Assembly (NCBI GenBank): GCA_025357835.1
Contig: JANYLM010000049.1
Location: 1 to 64,000 of the forward strand
DNA length: 64,000 nucleotides
Source: Gammaproteobacteria bacterium
GTDB taxonomy: Bacteria; Pseudomonadota; Gammaproteobacteria; Steroidobacterales; Steroidobacteraceae
Direction of reading: 5' to 3'
Every line of letters begins with the position of its first letter. Positions within the stretch are counted from its first letter, which is position 1. Positions 35,189 through 44,314 of the stretch are shown here, piece after piece. Under the pieces are notes generated by a model, which ran no database searches, was not told the origin of the DNA, and saw only the letters and a program-made list of their open reading frames with translations. Position numbers and translations under genes: made by a program.

Positions 35189-37396
35189 ATGAAATTGCAC
35201 TTGATCATTGGGGTTGCCGTATTCCTCTTGGCGCAGGCGGTTGGCGTCCCCGCGCCGGCGGCCGAACAGCCGCAGCCGTGGATGAACGCATCGCTCACCC
35301 CGGACCAACGTGCCGATCTCGTTATCGCGCAACTGGCCTTGGACGAGAAGATTCAGCTGGTGCATGGCATCGGCTGGGGGCCGTTGCGTCCGGGCGAACC
35401 GGTGCCGCCCGACAACAATGGCGGCGCCGGGCAGATCCTGGGCATTGCACGGCTCGGCATTCCCTCGGTGCAGCAAGCGGATTCGGCCGTCGGCGTGCGT
35501 TCTGGGGCAGAGCAAAGTCGCTATGCGACGCTGCTGCCGTCGGTGTTGGGGGCTGCCTCGTCCTGGGATTTAGCAGCGGCACATTTGTATGGCGATGTCC
35601 TCGGGCGGGAGCTACGTGCGCAAGGTTACAACCAATCGATCGGCGGCGGCGTCAATCTCGCGCGCGATCCGCGCAATGGCCGTCTATTTGAGTATGCCGG
35701 GGAAGACCCATTGCTGGCCGGCACCATGGTGGGCCACGTGATTCGTGGCGTGCAAGACAACCACATCATGAGCGATATCAAACATTACGCTTTGAACGAC
35801 CAAGAAACCGGCCGTGCCGTCGTCGACGTCCAAATTTCGCACAAGGGCGCCCGCGAGAGCGATCTGTTGGCATTCGAACTCGGAATTCGCATTGGCCAAC
35901 CTGCGTCCGTGATGTGCAGCTATAACAAGGTGCTGGGGAGCTGGGCCTGCGAGAATGAGTGGCTGCTGAACCATGTGCTGAAAGACGCCTGGAAATTTCC
36001 CGGTTTCGTCGTATCGGATTGGGACGGCACGCATTCCACGGACAAAGCAGTGATGGCGGGGCTGGATGTACAAATGCCGGGCGAAGAGTTCCTGGGCGAG
36101 CCGCTCAAGCAAGCGGTAAGCGCCGGGCGGATTCCGATGCGGCGTTTGGATGACATGGTGCACCGGGTTCTACGCTCCATGTTCAGCGCTGGTGTCGTGG
36201 ATCACCCGCCGACGCCGCGCCGTGTCGTCGATCCCTTCAAGGGCTTGGAGGACGCGCAGCACATCGCGGAGGAGAGCATTGTCCTTTTGAAAAATGACGG
36301 GATCTTGCCGCTCAATGTCGCCGCTGTGCGCGTCATCGCGGTGATCGGCGCGCACGCCGATGTGGGGATCCTTTCCGGTGGAGGTTCGGCGCAGGTCGAT
36401 GCACCGGGCGGCAATGCCATCGATCTTACCCGCCCGACTCAGTGGGGCAAGCCCGTCTACTTCCCTTCGGCGCCGCTTCGCTATATTCGGGAACACGCAC
36501 GCGGCGCACAGGTGCATTTTGATTCGGGCTCGGATCCCGCAGCGGCCGCCTCGCTCGCGAAAGCCGCGGACATCGCCATTGTGTTTGCCGATCAATATAT
36601 GAGCGAGGCAGGCGACGCGCCTACGCTGTCGCTGCCGGGCAGACAAAATGAGCTCATTGCGGCGGTCGCAGCCGCCAATTCGCGGACTGTCGTCGTCCTC
36701 ATCACCGGCAATCCGGTGACCATGCCCTGGATCGATCAGGTCGCAGGCGTCATGGAGGCATGGTATCCCGGCGTCGGGGGCGGCCAGGCCATTGCCAATC
36801 TCCTATTCGGCACGATAGTGCCTTCGGGAAAGCTGCCGATTACGTTTGCGAAGAGCGAAGCCGATCTGCCGCACCGACAAATATTCGGTGCTGCCCCGCG
36901 CGCCGCCAAGGACGACTCCGGTGGGAATTGGCTCGAGGACAATCAAAAACGGCAGCGTTTTCCCGCAGATTACAACGAAGGCGCGCGCTTCGGTTACAAA
37001 TGGTTCGACTCGGAAGAGAAGCAGCCGCTGTTCCCATTTGGATACGGGCTGTCGTATACAACTTTCACCTACAGCGACATGCACGTCGACCCAAAAGCTA
37101 GAACCGCGACGTTCACGATAGCGAACTCAGGGCCGCGCAGCGCAACGGAGATTGCACAACTATACGTTGCATTGCCTTCGAGGAGCGGTGAGCGCTTCCG
37201 CCGTCTAGCGGGCTGGCAACGGGTTGTTTTGGACGCCGGTGAGCATAAGACCGTTGCGGTTACGATGGAGCCATTGGCGCTCGCGGTCTTCGATGAAAAG
37301 AAAGACGCGTGGGAGTGGCTGCACGGTCGTTATAAGGTCTTCGTCGGAGGGTCGTCGCGTAGCCTGCCGCTGCAAGCTGAAGTAACGCTGTATTAG
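35189..37396 (+). CDS. Secreted GH3 beta-glucosidase
   Basis: The 735-residue protein begins with a signal peptide (MKLHLIIGVAVFLLAQAVGV then PAPAAE) at ATG 35189, 13 bases after the GH1 stop. Domain 1 ends with the nucleophile motif VVSDWDGTHS (Asp277). KHYALNDQETGR and SYNKVLGSWACENEWLL are substrate-site loops. Domain 2 (VLLKNDGILPL) and a C-terminal fibronectin-III-like domain complete the usual plan. It should act in the periplasm on oligosaccharides delivered by the TonB receptor, releasing glucose for the MFS carrier. Confidence 0.94.
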   Translation: MKLHLIIGVAVFLLAQAVGVPAPAAEQPQPWMNASLTPDQRADLVIAQLALDEKIQLVHGIGWGPLRPGEPVPPDNNGGAGQILGIARLGIPSVQQADSAVGVRSGAEQSRYATLLPSVLGAASSWDLAAAHLYGDVLGRELRAQGYNQSIGGGVNLARDPRNGRLFEYAGEDPLLAGTMVGHVIRGVQDNHIMSDIKHYALNDQETGRAVVDVQISHKGARESDLLAFELGIRIGQPASVMCSYNKVLGSWACENEWLLNHVLKDAWKFPGFVVSDWDGTHSTDKAVMAGLDVQMPGEEFLGEPLKQAVSAGRIPMRRLDDMVHRVLRSMFSAGVVDHPPTPRRVVDPFKGLEDAQHIAEESIVLLKNDGILPLNVAAVRVIAVIGAHADVGILSGGGSAQVDAPGGNAIDLTRPTQWGKPVYFPSAPLRYIREHARGAQVHFDSGSDPAAAASLAKAADIAIVFADQYMSEAGDAPTLSLPGRQNELIAAVAAANSRTVVVLITGNPVTMPWIDQVAGVMEAWYPGVGGGQAIANLLFGTIVPSGKLPITFAKSEADLPHRQIFGAAPRAAKDDSGGNWLEDNQKRQRFPADYNEGARFGYKWFDSEEKQPLFPFGYGLSYTTFTYSDMHVDPKARTATFTIANSGPRSATEIAQLYVALPSRSGERFRRLAGWQRVVLDAGEHKTVAVTMEPLALAVFDEKKDAWEWLHGRYKVFVGGSSRSLPLQAEVTLY

Positions 37397-37651
37397 GGGC
37401 CAGGAGGCGGCGCCCGGCGCGTTGTGGGGGCGATCTCCGTCGATATTCTCCAAAATAAGTTAAGTCCCTCTTCTCCGCCGAGCCGTTTCGATTTAACCTA
37501 ACCCTCACTCAATCCGTCGGGCGCCGTGGCGCATTCCACGTGCGGCCTATGGGTTGCAACACAAACGTCAAAAATATCGGCTTGCTTTGGTGCCAGCGTG
37601 GATCGCAACGGCATTCTCCGCTGCAACGAGGAAAGCGTAGGGGAAACAATC

Positions 37652-39364
37652 ATGAAGGCAGCTCCGATGATCTCGATGTGCGCGTTAACGGCGTGCACTC
37701 TGCTTGCAGCTAATTCATTCGCCGACGGTATGAGGAACGGCCCGAAAATGAGGTCCGCTGCTCCTCTTGCCCGTCCGGCGCTGCATCCGAACGCCCTGCT
37801 CCAGAAAGGCGGCGATCCCGGCGATGACGATACGGCGATATCACTGGCACCGAACCTGTCCGCGCTATGCCAGTCCTATATCGGTCAGTTAAATAACTAC
37901 GAGAATCCTCGCCCCGATGTCGATCAGATCAGGGGAGATAAATTCGTACTGGCTGGAAGCCAGTTGGGCTGCGACACCGCGCAGAATGAAACGACAATCG
38001 CTGTCAACCCATCCAATCCCCGAAATCTAGTGGCCGGAGCGAATGACTATCGAGTGTTCAATACGCGCGAAGGGCGCAATGACGGTGCCGGCTATGCGTA
38101 CACGTCGTTCAACGGCGGGCGCAGCTGGCTGAATGTGCAACTGCCGCACCTGACTTACCAAACCGGTGCCAAAGGACTGCTTTCCGATATGGATTCGGCC
38201 GGCGATCCCGCCGTGGCATTCGGTCGGCACAACACGGTTTATTACGCGAATCTAGTCTTCAGCCGGCTCAACAATGCCAGCGGCATCGTGGTGAGCAAGT
38301 CGACCGACGGCGGCCGGACTTGGGGCGAGCCCTCGATCGTGCACACGGATGGAGTCGATGCCAGCGGCAATCCGCTTCCAACCGGCATCTTCAACGACAA
38401 GGAGTGGATCACGGTCGATCAGCACTCGGGGAAGGTCTATGTGACCTGGACTGCGTTCGGCCCGAGCGACTCGCCCATTCAGGTGTCGAGTTCCACCGAT
38501 AGCGGAGCGACCTGGTCGGCTCCTGTGGCCGTCAATCCGTCGTCGGCGTTCACGCCGGGCGGTATCACCGCCTTCGGCAGCGGCTCCAATCCACGCGTCA
38601 ATCGTCACGGCGATTTGTTCATCGCCTATGAGGCTGCCGTATGCCAGTCGCTGCTGTGCAATCAACGTACCGATCACGATGCTGTGGTTATCGCGACTTC
38701 ACATGACGGCGGGAAAACTTTCAGCAATCAGGAAGTGGCGGCGGATTTCGATTTCCCCTTGAATGCGGATACCGGCCGAGACACGCTGACTGGCGAGAAT
38801 TTCCGGATCAATAGCTTTCCGCAGTTGGCCATTGACCCTGTGACCGACGCCCTCTATGCAACGTGGTCCGACGATCGCAACGGCCAGTATGACCCTTCCG
38901 GCAATTCGATCAAAACCAATGGCGATGTATTCATAGTCAAGTCCCGGGACGGCACGCATTGGTCCCGCACGGTAGGTGTCGGCACGGGCGCGGATGAGGT
39001 GTTTCCAGCCATTGCGGCATATGACGGGAAAGTGGCCGTGAGTTTCTACACTCGGGTATACGACCCGAATGGGATTGGGCTGGATATGGCCTATGTGGCC
39101 GCGGACGCCGAGGACTTCGGCGAAATGGGCGAGCACCGGGTGCATCGCATCACCTCGCAAACCTCCAATCCGCAGATTCAGTTCGTCGCTCGTGGGGCGG
39201 TAACGGGCCATGTTCTGCAAGGGGTCTTTATCGGCGACTATACGGCAGTTGCGCTGGGATCCGACGGCGTACTGCATCCGTGCTGGACGGATTTTCGCGG
39301 CAATCCGGGCGTCACCCCACCGAATCAGGATGCCTACACTCAATCGGTCGAACTCGACGATTGA
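37652..39364 (+). CDS. Secreted Asp-box (sialidase-like beta-propeller) protein
   Basis: The ATG at 37652, with AGGGGAAAC ahead, gives a signal peptide (MKAAPMISMCALTACTLLAA) and a protein of 570 residues. At least four Asp-boxes (S-x-D-x-G-x-T-W) are visible: STDGGRTWGE, STDSGATWSA, SHDGGKTFSN and SRDGTHWSR. They mark a six- or seven-bladed propeller as in sialidases and related exo-acting or binding proteins. I cannot see the arginine triad that would prove sialidase activity. It follows the GH3 gene but with a 255-base gap and its own ribosome site. Confidence 0.8.
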   Translation: MKAAPMISMCALTACTLLAANSFADGMRNGPKMRSAAPLARPALHPNALLQKGGDPGDDDTAISLAPNLSALCQSYIGQLNNYENPRPDVDQIRGDKFVLAGSQLGCDTAQNETTIAVNPSNPRNLVAGANDYRVFNTREGRNDGAGYAYTSFNGGRSWLNVQLPHLTYQTGAKGLLSDMDSAGDPAVAFGRHNTVYYANLVFSRLNNASGIVVSKSTDGGRTWGEPSIVHTDGVDASGNPLPTGIFNDKEWITVDQHSGKVYVTWTAFGPSDSPIQVSSSTDSGATWSAPVAVNPSSAFTPGGITAFGSGSNPRVNRHGDLFIAYEAAVCQSLLCNQRTDHDAVVIATSHDGGKTFSNQEVAADFDFPLNADTGRDTLTGENFRINSFPQLAIDPVTDALYATWSDDRNGQYDPSGNSIKTNGDVFIVKSRDGTHWSRTVGVGTGADEVFPAIAAYDGKVAVSFYTRVYDPNGIGLDMAYVAADAEDFGEMGEHRVHRITSQTSNPQIQFVARGAVTGHVLQGVFIGDYTAVALGSDGVLHPCWTDFRGNPGVTPPNQDAYTQSVELDD

Positions 39365-39379
39365 ATTCCTGCTGAGTAC

Positions 39380-39410
39380 GAGGGCGGCGGCGAATCGCGC
39401 CGCCGCCCTC
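39380..39410. terminator. Strong GC hairpin between convergent genes
   Basis: GAGGGCGGCGGC (39380-39391) and GCCGCCGCCCTC (39399-39410) make a perfect twelve-base stem with a seven-base loop between the Asp-box gene and the persulfide dioxygenase gene. There is no T-run. Confidence 0.6.
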
Positions 39411-39460
39411 GATGTCAGTCGCTCGATGCACTGTATTTCAGATGATGACTAAGATGATGA

Positions 39461-40327
39461 CTATTGCGGCTCTCGTCCGTCGGTAACCGCGTTGCCAGCT
39501 TCGCGCCACGCCTTCATGCCGCCATCCAGCGCCACCGCGCGTTGAAATCCCATCGCGCGAAGCGTCGCGGTCGCCAGAGTAGAGATGCGCCCGAACTCGC
39601 AGCAAACCAGAATCCGCCGGGTCGGGTCCTTAAGGTCCTCATTGACTCGCAGCTCCAGCTGCCCGCGCGGTAGGTGCATTGCCCCAGAAATATGCCCGGC
39701 TTCGTAAGCGTCGCGCTCGCGCACGTCCAGGACGATCAGCTCTGTCCGGTGGTTCTCAATACTCGTTTTCAGCTCCGCCAGCTCCTGGCCGATGGTGGAG
39801 TGGGAACGTCCCTTGTATTCGTGCGCAGGAAATACCTTCAGCGCCGGATCGAGCTTGAGTACGCCATGGAACAGGGTCTCATAGAGAGCCTCCGCGTCGC
39901 CACCGGGCAGGTCGGTGCGGCCGGTGGCTCCGATCAGAAGCGTATCTCCGGTGAACAAACGGTCTTCGACCCACAGGCACATGGAATCAGGGGTGTGGCC
40001 GGGCGTATGTAGCGATTGCAGGCGCAGGCGCCCGACCACAAGCAGTTCGCCGCCCTCCAGGCGCAGGTCGACAAAGGGCGCGGGGCTCGAGCGGTGCATG
40101 ACCACCGGCACCTCAAGTCGGTGCGCCAGCTCTCGCGTCGCCGAGAAATGATCGGCATGCGTGTGTGTGTCGATGAGATAGTGGAAACGCAAGCCATGCC
40201 GTGCGGACAGTGCAATGTAGCGGTCAATTTGGCTGAGTTCCGGGTCGACTAAGACGGCGGCGCAACTCTCCTCGCAGCCTACCAGATAGGATCGACAGCC
40301 GCCGGTGGACACGGACTCGAATATCAT
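39461..40327 (-). CDS. Persulfide dioxygenase (ETHE1-type) fused to rhodanese
   Basis: Residues 1-180 form a metallo-beta-lactamase-fold domain with THTHADH (His55, His57, Asp59, His60), His111 in HTPGH and Asp128 in FTGDTLLIGATGRTDL, the ETHE1 signature for the non-haem iron that oxidises glutathione persulfide to sulfite. Residues 195-280 are a rhodanese domain with active-site Cys242/Cys243 in VCCEFGRIS. The fusion couples persulfide oxidation to sulfur transfer in cytoplasmic sulfide detoxification. The MBL part is shorter at its end than stand-alone ETHE1. It is a single-gene unit. Confidence 0.88.
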   Translation of the reverse strand: MIFESVSTGGCRSYLVGCEESCAAVLVDPELSQIDRYIALSARHGLRFHYLIDTHTHADHFSATRELAHRLEVPVVMHRSSPAPFVDLRLEGGELLVVGRLRLQSLHTPGHTPDSMCLWVEDRLFTGDTLLIGATGRTDLPGGDAEALYETLFHGVLKLDPALKVFPAHEYKGRSHSTIGQELAELKTSIENHRTELIVLDVRERDAYEAGHISGAMHLPRGQLELRVNEDLKDPTRRILVCCEFGRISTLATATLRAMGFQRAVALDGGMKAWREAGNAVTDGREPQ

Positions 40328-40420
40328 GGCCGCTCCTTCACAAGATCGATTGCAAATACTAGCATTCGCCGTCGCCCGGAGGGTTACCGCCCGAGAAGCG
40401 CCTTTAACTGAGTTCGCGAC

Positions 40421-41458
40421 TCACGGGTGACCTGTTTGAGCGTTACGCCCAAGGGTCATGAGCGCAAATTCTTCGAAGAGCAGCTGCGCCGCCAATTGCA
40501 CCGTGTTCGTGGTGGGATCGTACTGCGGCGCGACCTCGACGACGTCGGCGCCGACGATATTGAGGCCGCCGAGTGTACGCAGCAGCGCAAGTCCTTCGCG
40601 CGGCGTCAGGCCACCGACTTCCGGCGTACCCGTTCCCGGGGCATAAGCGGGGTCGAAGCCGTCGACGTCCACCGACACATACACCGGCCCCGCGCCAACC
40701 ACCTCGCGCGCCCGCTCGGCGATGGCCGCGACCCCGGCCTGCATGAACTCTTCCATGTACACCACCGTCATCCCCGACACGTGTGAGAACTCCCAGAACA
40801 TGTTCGAAGAACCGCGGATGCCGATCTGGATCGTACGTTCCGGGTCGAGCACTCCATCGAGGACGGCGAGCCGGAACGGGCCGCCGTGATGGAACTTCGA
40901 CCCGTCAAACGCGCCCATGGTGTCGCAGTGCGCATCGATATGCACGAGGCCGACAGGAGTGTTCCGCCCAAGCGCCTTTAGGATGGGATAGGTAATCGAG
41001 TGGTCGCCACCCACCGACAAGGGCCGCACACCCTGAGCGTGCAGCGCTGCGTAAAAGCGTTCGATATCTTCCAGCGATTGGTCGAGGCTGAAACGGCTGC
41101 GAAACGGTACATCACCAATGTCGGCGCAGCGCGCCGACGCCATTGGCACGGTTTTGAAGGTCGGATGGTAAGGCCCGATGCGCTCGATGCCGCGCACCGC
41201 GCGGGGCCCGAAGCGAGCGCCCGGGCGGTTTGACACACCCAAGTCCATGGGCACGCCGATCACGGCTACGTCAAGGTCGGTGGCATCCTCGGCGCAGGGC
41301 AGATCAAGGAATGTTGGCAAGCCCGCATAGGGCGCTCGTCGTTGCCCGCTAGGCGTCTTGACCTGCGCGGCAGCGCGGCGCAGGCCCTGGTCTGTGGCGT
41401 CCAAGGCGCCGGCGTCTGCGTAGCGTGCTCGCAGCGCCTCAAGTTGGGCTTTATCCAT
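40421..41458 (-). CDS. Ureohydrolase (agmatinase/guanidinobutyrase family)
   Basis: The 345-residue enzyme has the full set of metal ligands of the arginase/agmatinase family: SVGGDHS (His153), HIDAHCDT (Asp175, His177, Asp179) and SVDVDGFDPAYAPGTGTPE. It hydrolyses a guanidino group to urea with a binuclear metal centre. An N-terminal extension of about 50 residues makes it longer than E. coli SpeB, as in guanidinobutyrase, guanidinopropionase or guanidine hydrolases, so the substrate stays open. It is divergent from a TetR regulator, with a palindrome between them. Confidence 0.87.
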   Translation of the reverse strand: MDKAQLEALRARYADAGALDATDQGLRRAAAQVKTPSGQRRAPYAGLPTFLDLPCAEDATDLDVAVIGVPMDLGVSNRPGARFGPRAVRGIERIGPYHPTFKTVPMASARCADIGDVPFRSRFSLDQSLEDIERFYAALHAQGVRPLSVGGDHSITYPILKALGRNTPVGLVHIDAHCDTMGAFDGSKFHHGGPFRLAVLDGVLDPERTIQIGIRGSSNMFWEFSHVSGMTVVYMEEFMQAGVAAIAERAREVVGAGPVYVSVDVDGFDPAYAPGTGTPEVGGLTPREGLALLRTLGGLNIVGADVVEVAPQYDPTTNTVQLAAQLLFEEFALMTLGRNAQTGHP

Positions 41459-41539
41459 GGCGATGTAAACCTTGTTGTTGGGTGGCAGTGTCAGAGGGTG
41501 TGTCGCGATTACCTATGGCGCAAAAAAACGTATTACTAG

Positions 41540-41554
41540 GTTAATTAGATTAAC
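41540..41554. promoter_or_regulatory. Palindromic operator between the ureohydrolase and TetR genes
   Basis: GTTAAT and ATTAAC flank a three-base centre in an otherwise GC-rich genome. The site lies 82 bases from the ureohydrolase start and 72 from the TetR start, so one regulator bound here could control both. Confidence 0.6.
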
Positions 41555-41625
41555 TTAGCGCATTCCGTGCTGCAAGCGTCTGCGGGGGCTTGTCAGGCCG
41601 CGTTCGGCCTGCGAAAGTGAGTTCT

Positions 41626-42330
41626 ATGGGCAGAACAGCGCGTGTCACGGCGGTTGCGCCGCGTAAATCGATTTCGACCCGAGAGCGCATCTTGGATGCG
41701 GCCGAGCATCTCATCGCTCAGAACGGCGTCTACGGCTTCACGCTCAAGGATATAGCCGATCCGCTTGGAGTGCAGGTACCCGCCATTTACAAGCACTACG
41801 AGAGCCGAGACGACGTCTTGATCGAGGTATCCAAACGATTCGTCGCGCTGCTTTCACAACAGTTTCAATACCCACCCGAAGGCATCTCGCAACCCACGAC
41901 GACTCTGCGCGAGGTGCTCGATCGGTTTGTCGAGTTTCACTTTCGGCATCCTGCCTATGTGAGGCTGTCGCTCACTGATTTGGCGACGCCGCAGGGCGGT
42001 ATGGAATACGTTCGCCTGGCCGCCGGCGGCCCTTTTCGCGAAAATCTGCGCGAAGGACTGCTCGCGGCGATGCATCGCCGTTTGAAGGAATTGATCGAGG
42101 CCGGACAGAAGGCGGGTGAATTTCGTCCTGTGCTGGCGCTCAACTTTTATCGCGTAGTCAAATCAACACTCTTGATCCAACTGGTGTTTCCGGATGATTT
42201 GCTGGTAGCCGATGCTCAGGGGAGCGGCGCGACGCGGCCGATCAAGGCATTTCTCTGGGACGTCGCGTATCACTACGTCACAGCAACCCGGTCTCCCGCG
42301 AAGACGGGAAAAGCCGCGGCCATTCGTTAG
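41626..42330 (+). CDS. TetR-family transcriptional regulator
   Basis: The N-terminal TetR helix-turn-helix is clear (TRERILDAAEHLIAQNGVYG, then FTLKDIADPLGVQVPAIYKH, YESRDDVLIEV). The C-terminal ligand domain is of the short TetR type. ATG 41626 gives 234 residues; 36 more bases upstream are open. Divergence from the ureohydrolase and the shared palindrome suggest that it represses that gene and itself, but the ligand is unknown. Confidence 0.87.
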   Translation: MGRTARVTAVAPRKSISTRERILDAAEHLIAQNGVYGFTLKDIADPLGVQVPAIYKHYESRDDVLIEVSKRFVALLSQQFQYPPEGISQPTTTLREVLDRFVEFHFRHPAYVRLSLTDLATPQGGMEYVRLAAGGPFRENLREGLLAAMHRRLKELIEAGQKAGEFRPVLALNFYRVVKSTLLIQLVFPDDLLVADAQGSGATRPIKAFLWDVAYHYVTATRSPAKTGKAAAIR

Positions 42331-42484
42331 GCCCGGCCCGCTCGCGGCTGGTCCAGTTTTGCGATCGTGCCCTGAGAGATTGCGCATTTGCATTGAGGGC
42401 CGACAGCGACTTCGCTTTTGCGGCGGTTGCCGCAGGCATCGCTGCGTAAATCAAGAGCGATGGTCGTATAATTCGGAGCATAGA

Positions 42485-43228
42485 ATGAAAATCGCCGCCC
42501 TCTCCGACATACACGGCAATCTTTTCGCGCTCGACGCAGTGCTTGCCGATATCGATCGCCGCGGCGTCGATCTCACCGTCAATCTCGGCGACATTCTTTC
42601 CGGTCCTCTACTGCCGCCCGAGACTGCGGACCGGCTGATGGCGCTCAATTTGCCGACCATCCGCGGCAACCACGAACGACAAGTGTTGACGATGAATCCT
42701 GACGACATGGGAGCTTCCGATCGTCATGCCAACGAAACTATCACGGATGCACACCGCGATTGGCTTGCTGCACTGCCGCCGGTGTTGCGCATGGAGGATG
42801 AAGTGTTCCTGTGTCATGCCACGCCCTATAACGACGTCGATTGCTACCTCGAAGACCTCGTCGACGGCGAGCTTCGTCCGGCACCCCTGCAGCGCATTGC
42901 AGAACGAACGGGAACCTGCGATGCATCGCTGATTTTTTGCGGCCATTCGCATATCCCTAAGCTGTCGCGCCTTGCCGGCGGCCAGGTCATCGTGAATCCC
43001 GGCAGCGTGGGTATACAGGCGTATGAGGGGCACCACCCGGGCCCGCACACAGTGGAGGTTGGATCGCCACATGGACGATATGCCATCGCCGAGCGATTGC
43101 CGGGAGGGTGGACGGTCGAATTCGTGGCGGTGCCCTATGACTGGGATAGTGCGGCGCGACTGGCGCAGCAACGGGGAAGGCAGGATTGGGTGCAGGCACT
43201 GCGCACCGGCTTCGTGCGTACCCTGTAG
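42485..43228 (+). CDS. YfcE-type metallophosphoesterase
   Basis: The 247-residue protein shows all calcineurin-like motifs: DIHGN (residues 8-12), NLGDILSGP, RGNHER, a later HATP and CGHSH. These bind two metal ions for phosphomonoester or diester hydrolysis. VNPGSVG is typical of the YfcE/MJ0936 branch. The ATG at 42485 with GGAGC ahead is chosen; the frame is open upstream but without homology. The physiological substrate is unknown. Confidence 0.87.
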   Translation: MKIAALSDIHGNLFALDAVLADIDRRGVDLTVNLGDILSGPLLPPETADRLMALNLPTIRGNHERQVLTMNPDDMGASDRHANETITDAHRDWLAALPPVLRMEDEVFLCHATPYNDVDCYLEDLVDGELRPAPLQRIAERTGTCDASLIFCGHSHIPKLSRLAGGQVIVNPGSVGIQAYEGHHPGPHTVEVGSPHGRYAIAERLPGGWTVEFVAVPYDWDSAARLAQQRGRQDWVQALRTGFVRTL

Positions 43229-43382
43229 GATGCGCGAAACGGTTGAACCCCTCGCACTGTGCCGGCGGTACCGTACGCGTCCGGATCTAATACTGCCCGC
43301 CGGACGATGGGCCAGCCGCGAGCGACGCTCGGACAGGACAGCGCTGAGGCTGCGGTGATTCACTACAGACAAAGGGGTTAAC

Positions 43383-43859
43383 ATGAAACCACACATACTG
43401 TCGATGGCTCGCTTGTTGATGCTTACGACCCTGGCACCCTCCTCGGCGCTTTTGGCCGCAGAGGTGTCGGGGCCGCTGCAGCCCGAGGAAATCAAATGGG
43501 GTGCAGCCCCGCCTGTACTTCCCGCTGGCGTCAAAATGGCGGTTCTCGCCGGCGATCCTGCCGGAACGGGAATGGTCACGATCCGCCTGAAGATGCCGGC
43601 CGGCTGTCAGATACCGGCGCATTGGCACCCGACGGATGAGCGCGTCACGGTGATCTCAGGCGCCGTTGCCTTCGGCATGGGCGATAAGCTCGACAAGAAG
43701 CAGTCGAAGACGCTCAAACCCGGCGGCTATGCGGTTGCGCCCGCGAACATGCACCACTTCGCCTGGACCAGGACGGGTGGCGTGGTTGAGGTGAATCTCA
43801 TGGGGCCGTTCCAAATTACCTACGTCAATCCCGCGGACGACCCTACTCACAAGAAGTAG
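43383..43859 (+). CDS. Exported cupin-domain protein
   Basis: The 158-residue protein has a signal peptide (ILSMARLLMLTTLAPSSALL, then AAE) and one cupin barrel. Motif 1 is CQIPAHWHPTDERVTVISG and motif 2 is GGYAVAPANMHHFAWT. His-x-His, Glu and the last His make a metal site plausible. It matches secreted cupins such as the DUF4437-like group in periplasmic stress or detoxification contexts. It faces the convergent GFA gene with a 15-base gap. Confidence 0.82.
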   Translation: MKPHILSMARLLMLTTLAPSSALLAAEVSGPLQPEEIKWGAAPPVLPAGVKMAVLAGDPAGTGMVTIRLKMPAGCQIPAHWHPTDERVTVISGAVAFGMGDKLDKKQSKTLKPGGYAVAPANMHHFAWTRTGGVVEVNLMGPFQITYVNPADDPTHKK

Positions 43860-43874
43860 CCGTTACCTCGGCCG

Positions 43875-44276
43875 CTACCATTGCTGCTTCTTCGGCAAAG
43901 CGTCGCTGATGGTGTAGTAGTCCGCCTTGTCAGCGACAAATATGTGCTCATCCATCGCGAGCTGGGTTGGTGCGTCGAGAGTTCCGGCGGTTATGCTGAT
44001 CGCATCGCGCCCAACCTGCCTCCAAAAAAGATTGCTGCCGCAGACGCTGCAGAAGCCCCGTTCCGCGGTGTCCGAGGACTTGTACCAGCGCAGTGAGTGT
44101 GAGGCCGTCAGTTCAATGTCTGCCGACGGTGCGCTGGTCATGGCCGCGTAGTGTCCGCTGGTGCGGCGGCACTGCGAGCAATGACAGGCTATGACGCCGC
44201 GAAGGGCGCCGCGTATCCGATAGCGGACACCTTCGCATAGGCATCCGCCGGTATAGATCGCCTTGGTTTTCACCAC
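43875..44276 (-). CDS. GFA/CENP-V-family zinc protein
   Basis: The protein of 133 residues has the GFA fold with structural zinc cysteines in GGCLCEGVRY and AERGFCSVCGSNLFW, and a second set in CHCSQCRRTSG. The family was named for glutathione-dependent formaldehyde activation (Gfa of Paracoccus), but most members have no proven reaction. It lies 38 bases before the wzi-like gene on the minus strand, with no clear link to it. Confidence 0.88.
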   Translation of the reverse strand: MVKTKAIYTGGCLCEGVRYRIRGALRGVIACHCSQCRRTSGHYAAMTSAPSADIELTASHSLRWYKSSDTAERGFCSVCGSNLFWRQVGRDAISITAGTLDAPTQLAMDEHIFVADKADYYTISDALPKKQQW

Positions 44277-44314
44277 TTCGTTCGTCCCTCCAGGCTCAGT
44301 CGACTCAGCCCAAA

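Noticed and set aside
37652-39364. Calling the Asp-box protein a true sialidase
   Set aside because: Asp-boxes show only the propeller fold; the arginine triad and catalytic Tyr/Glu could not be identified.
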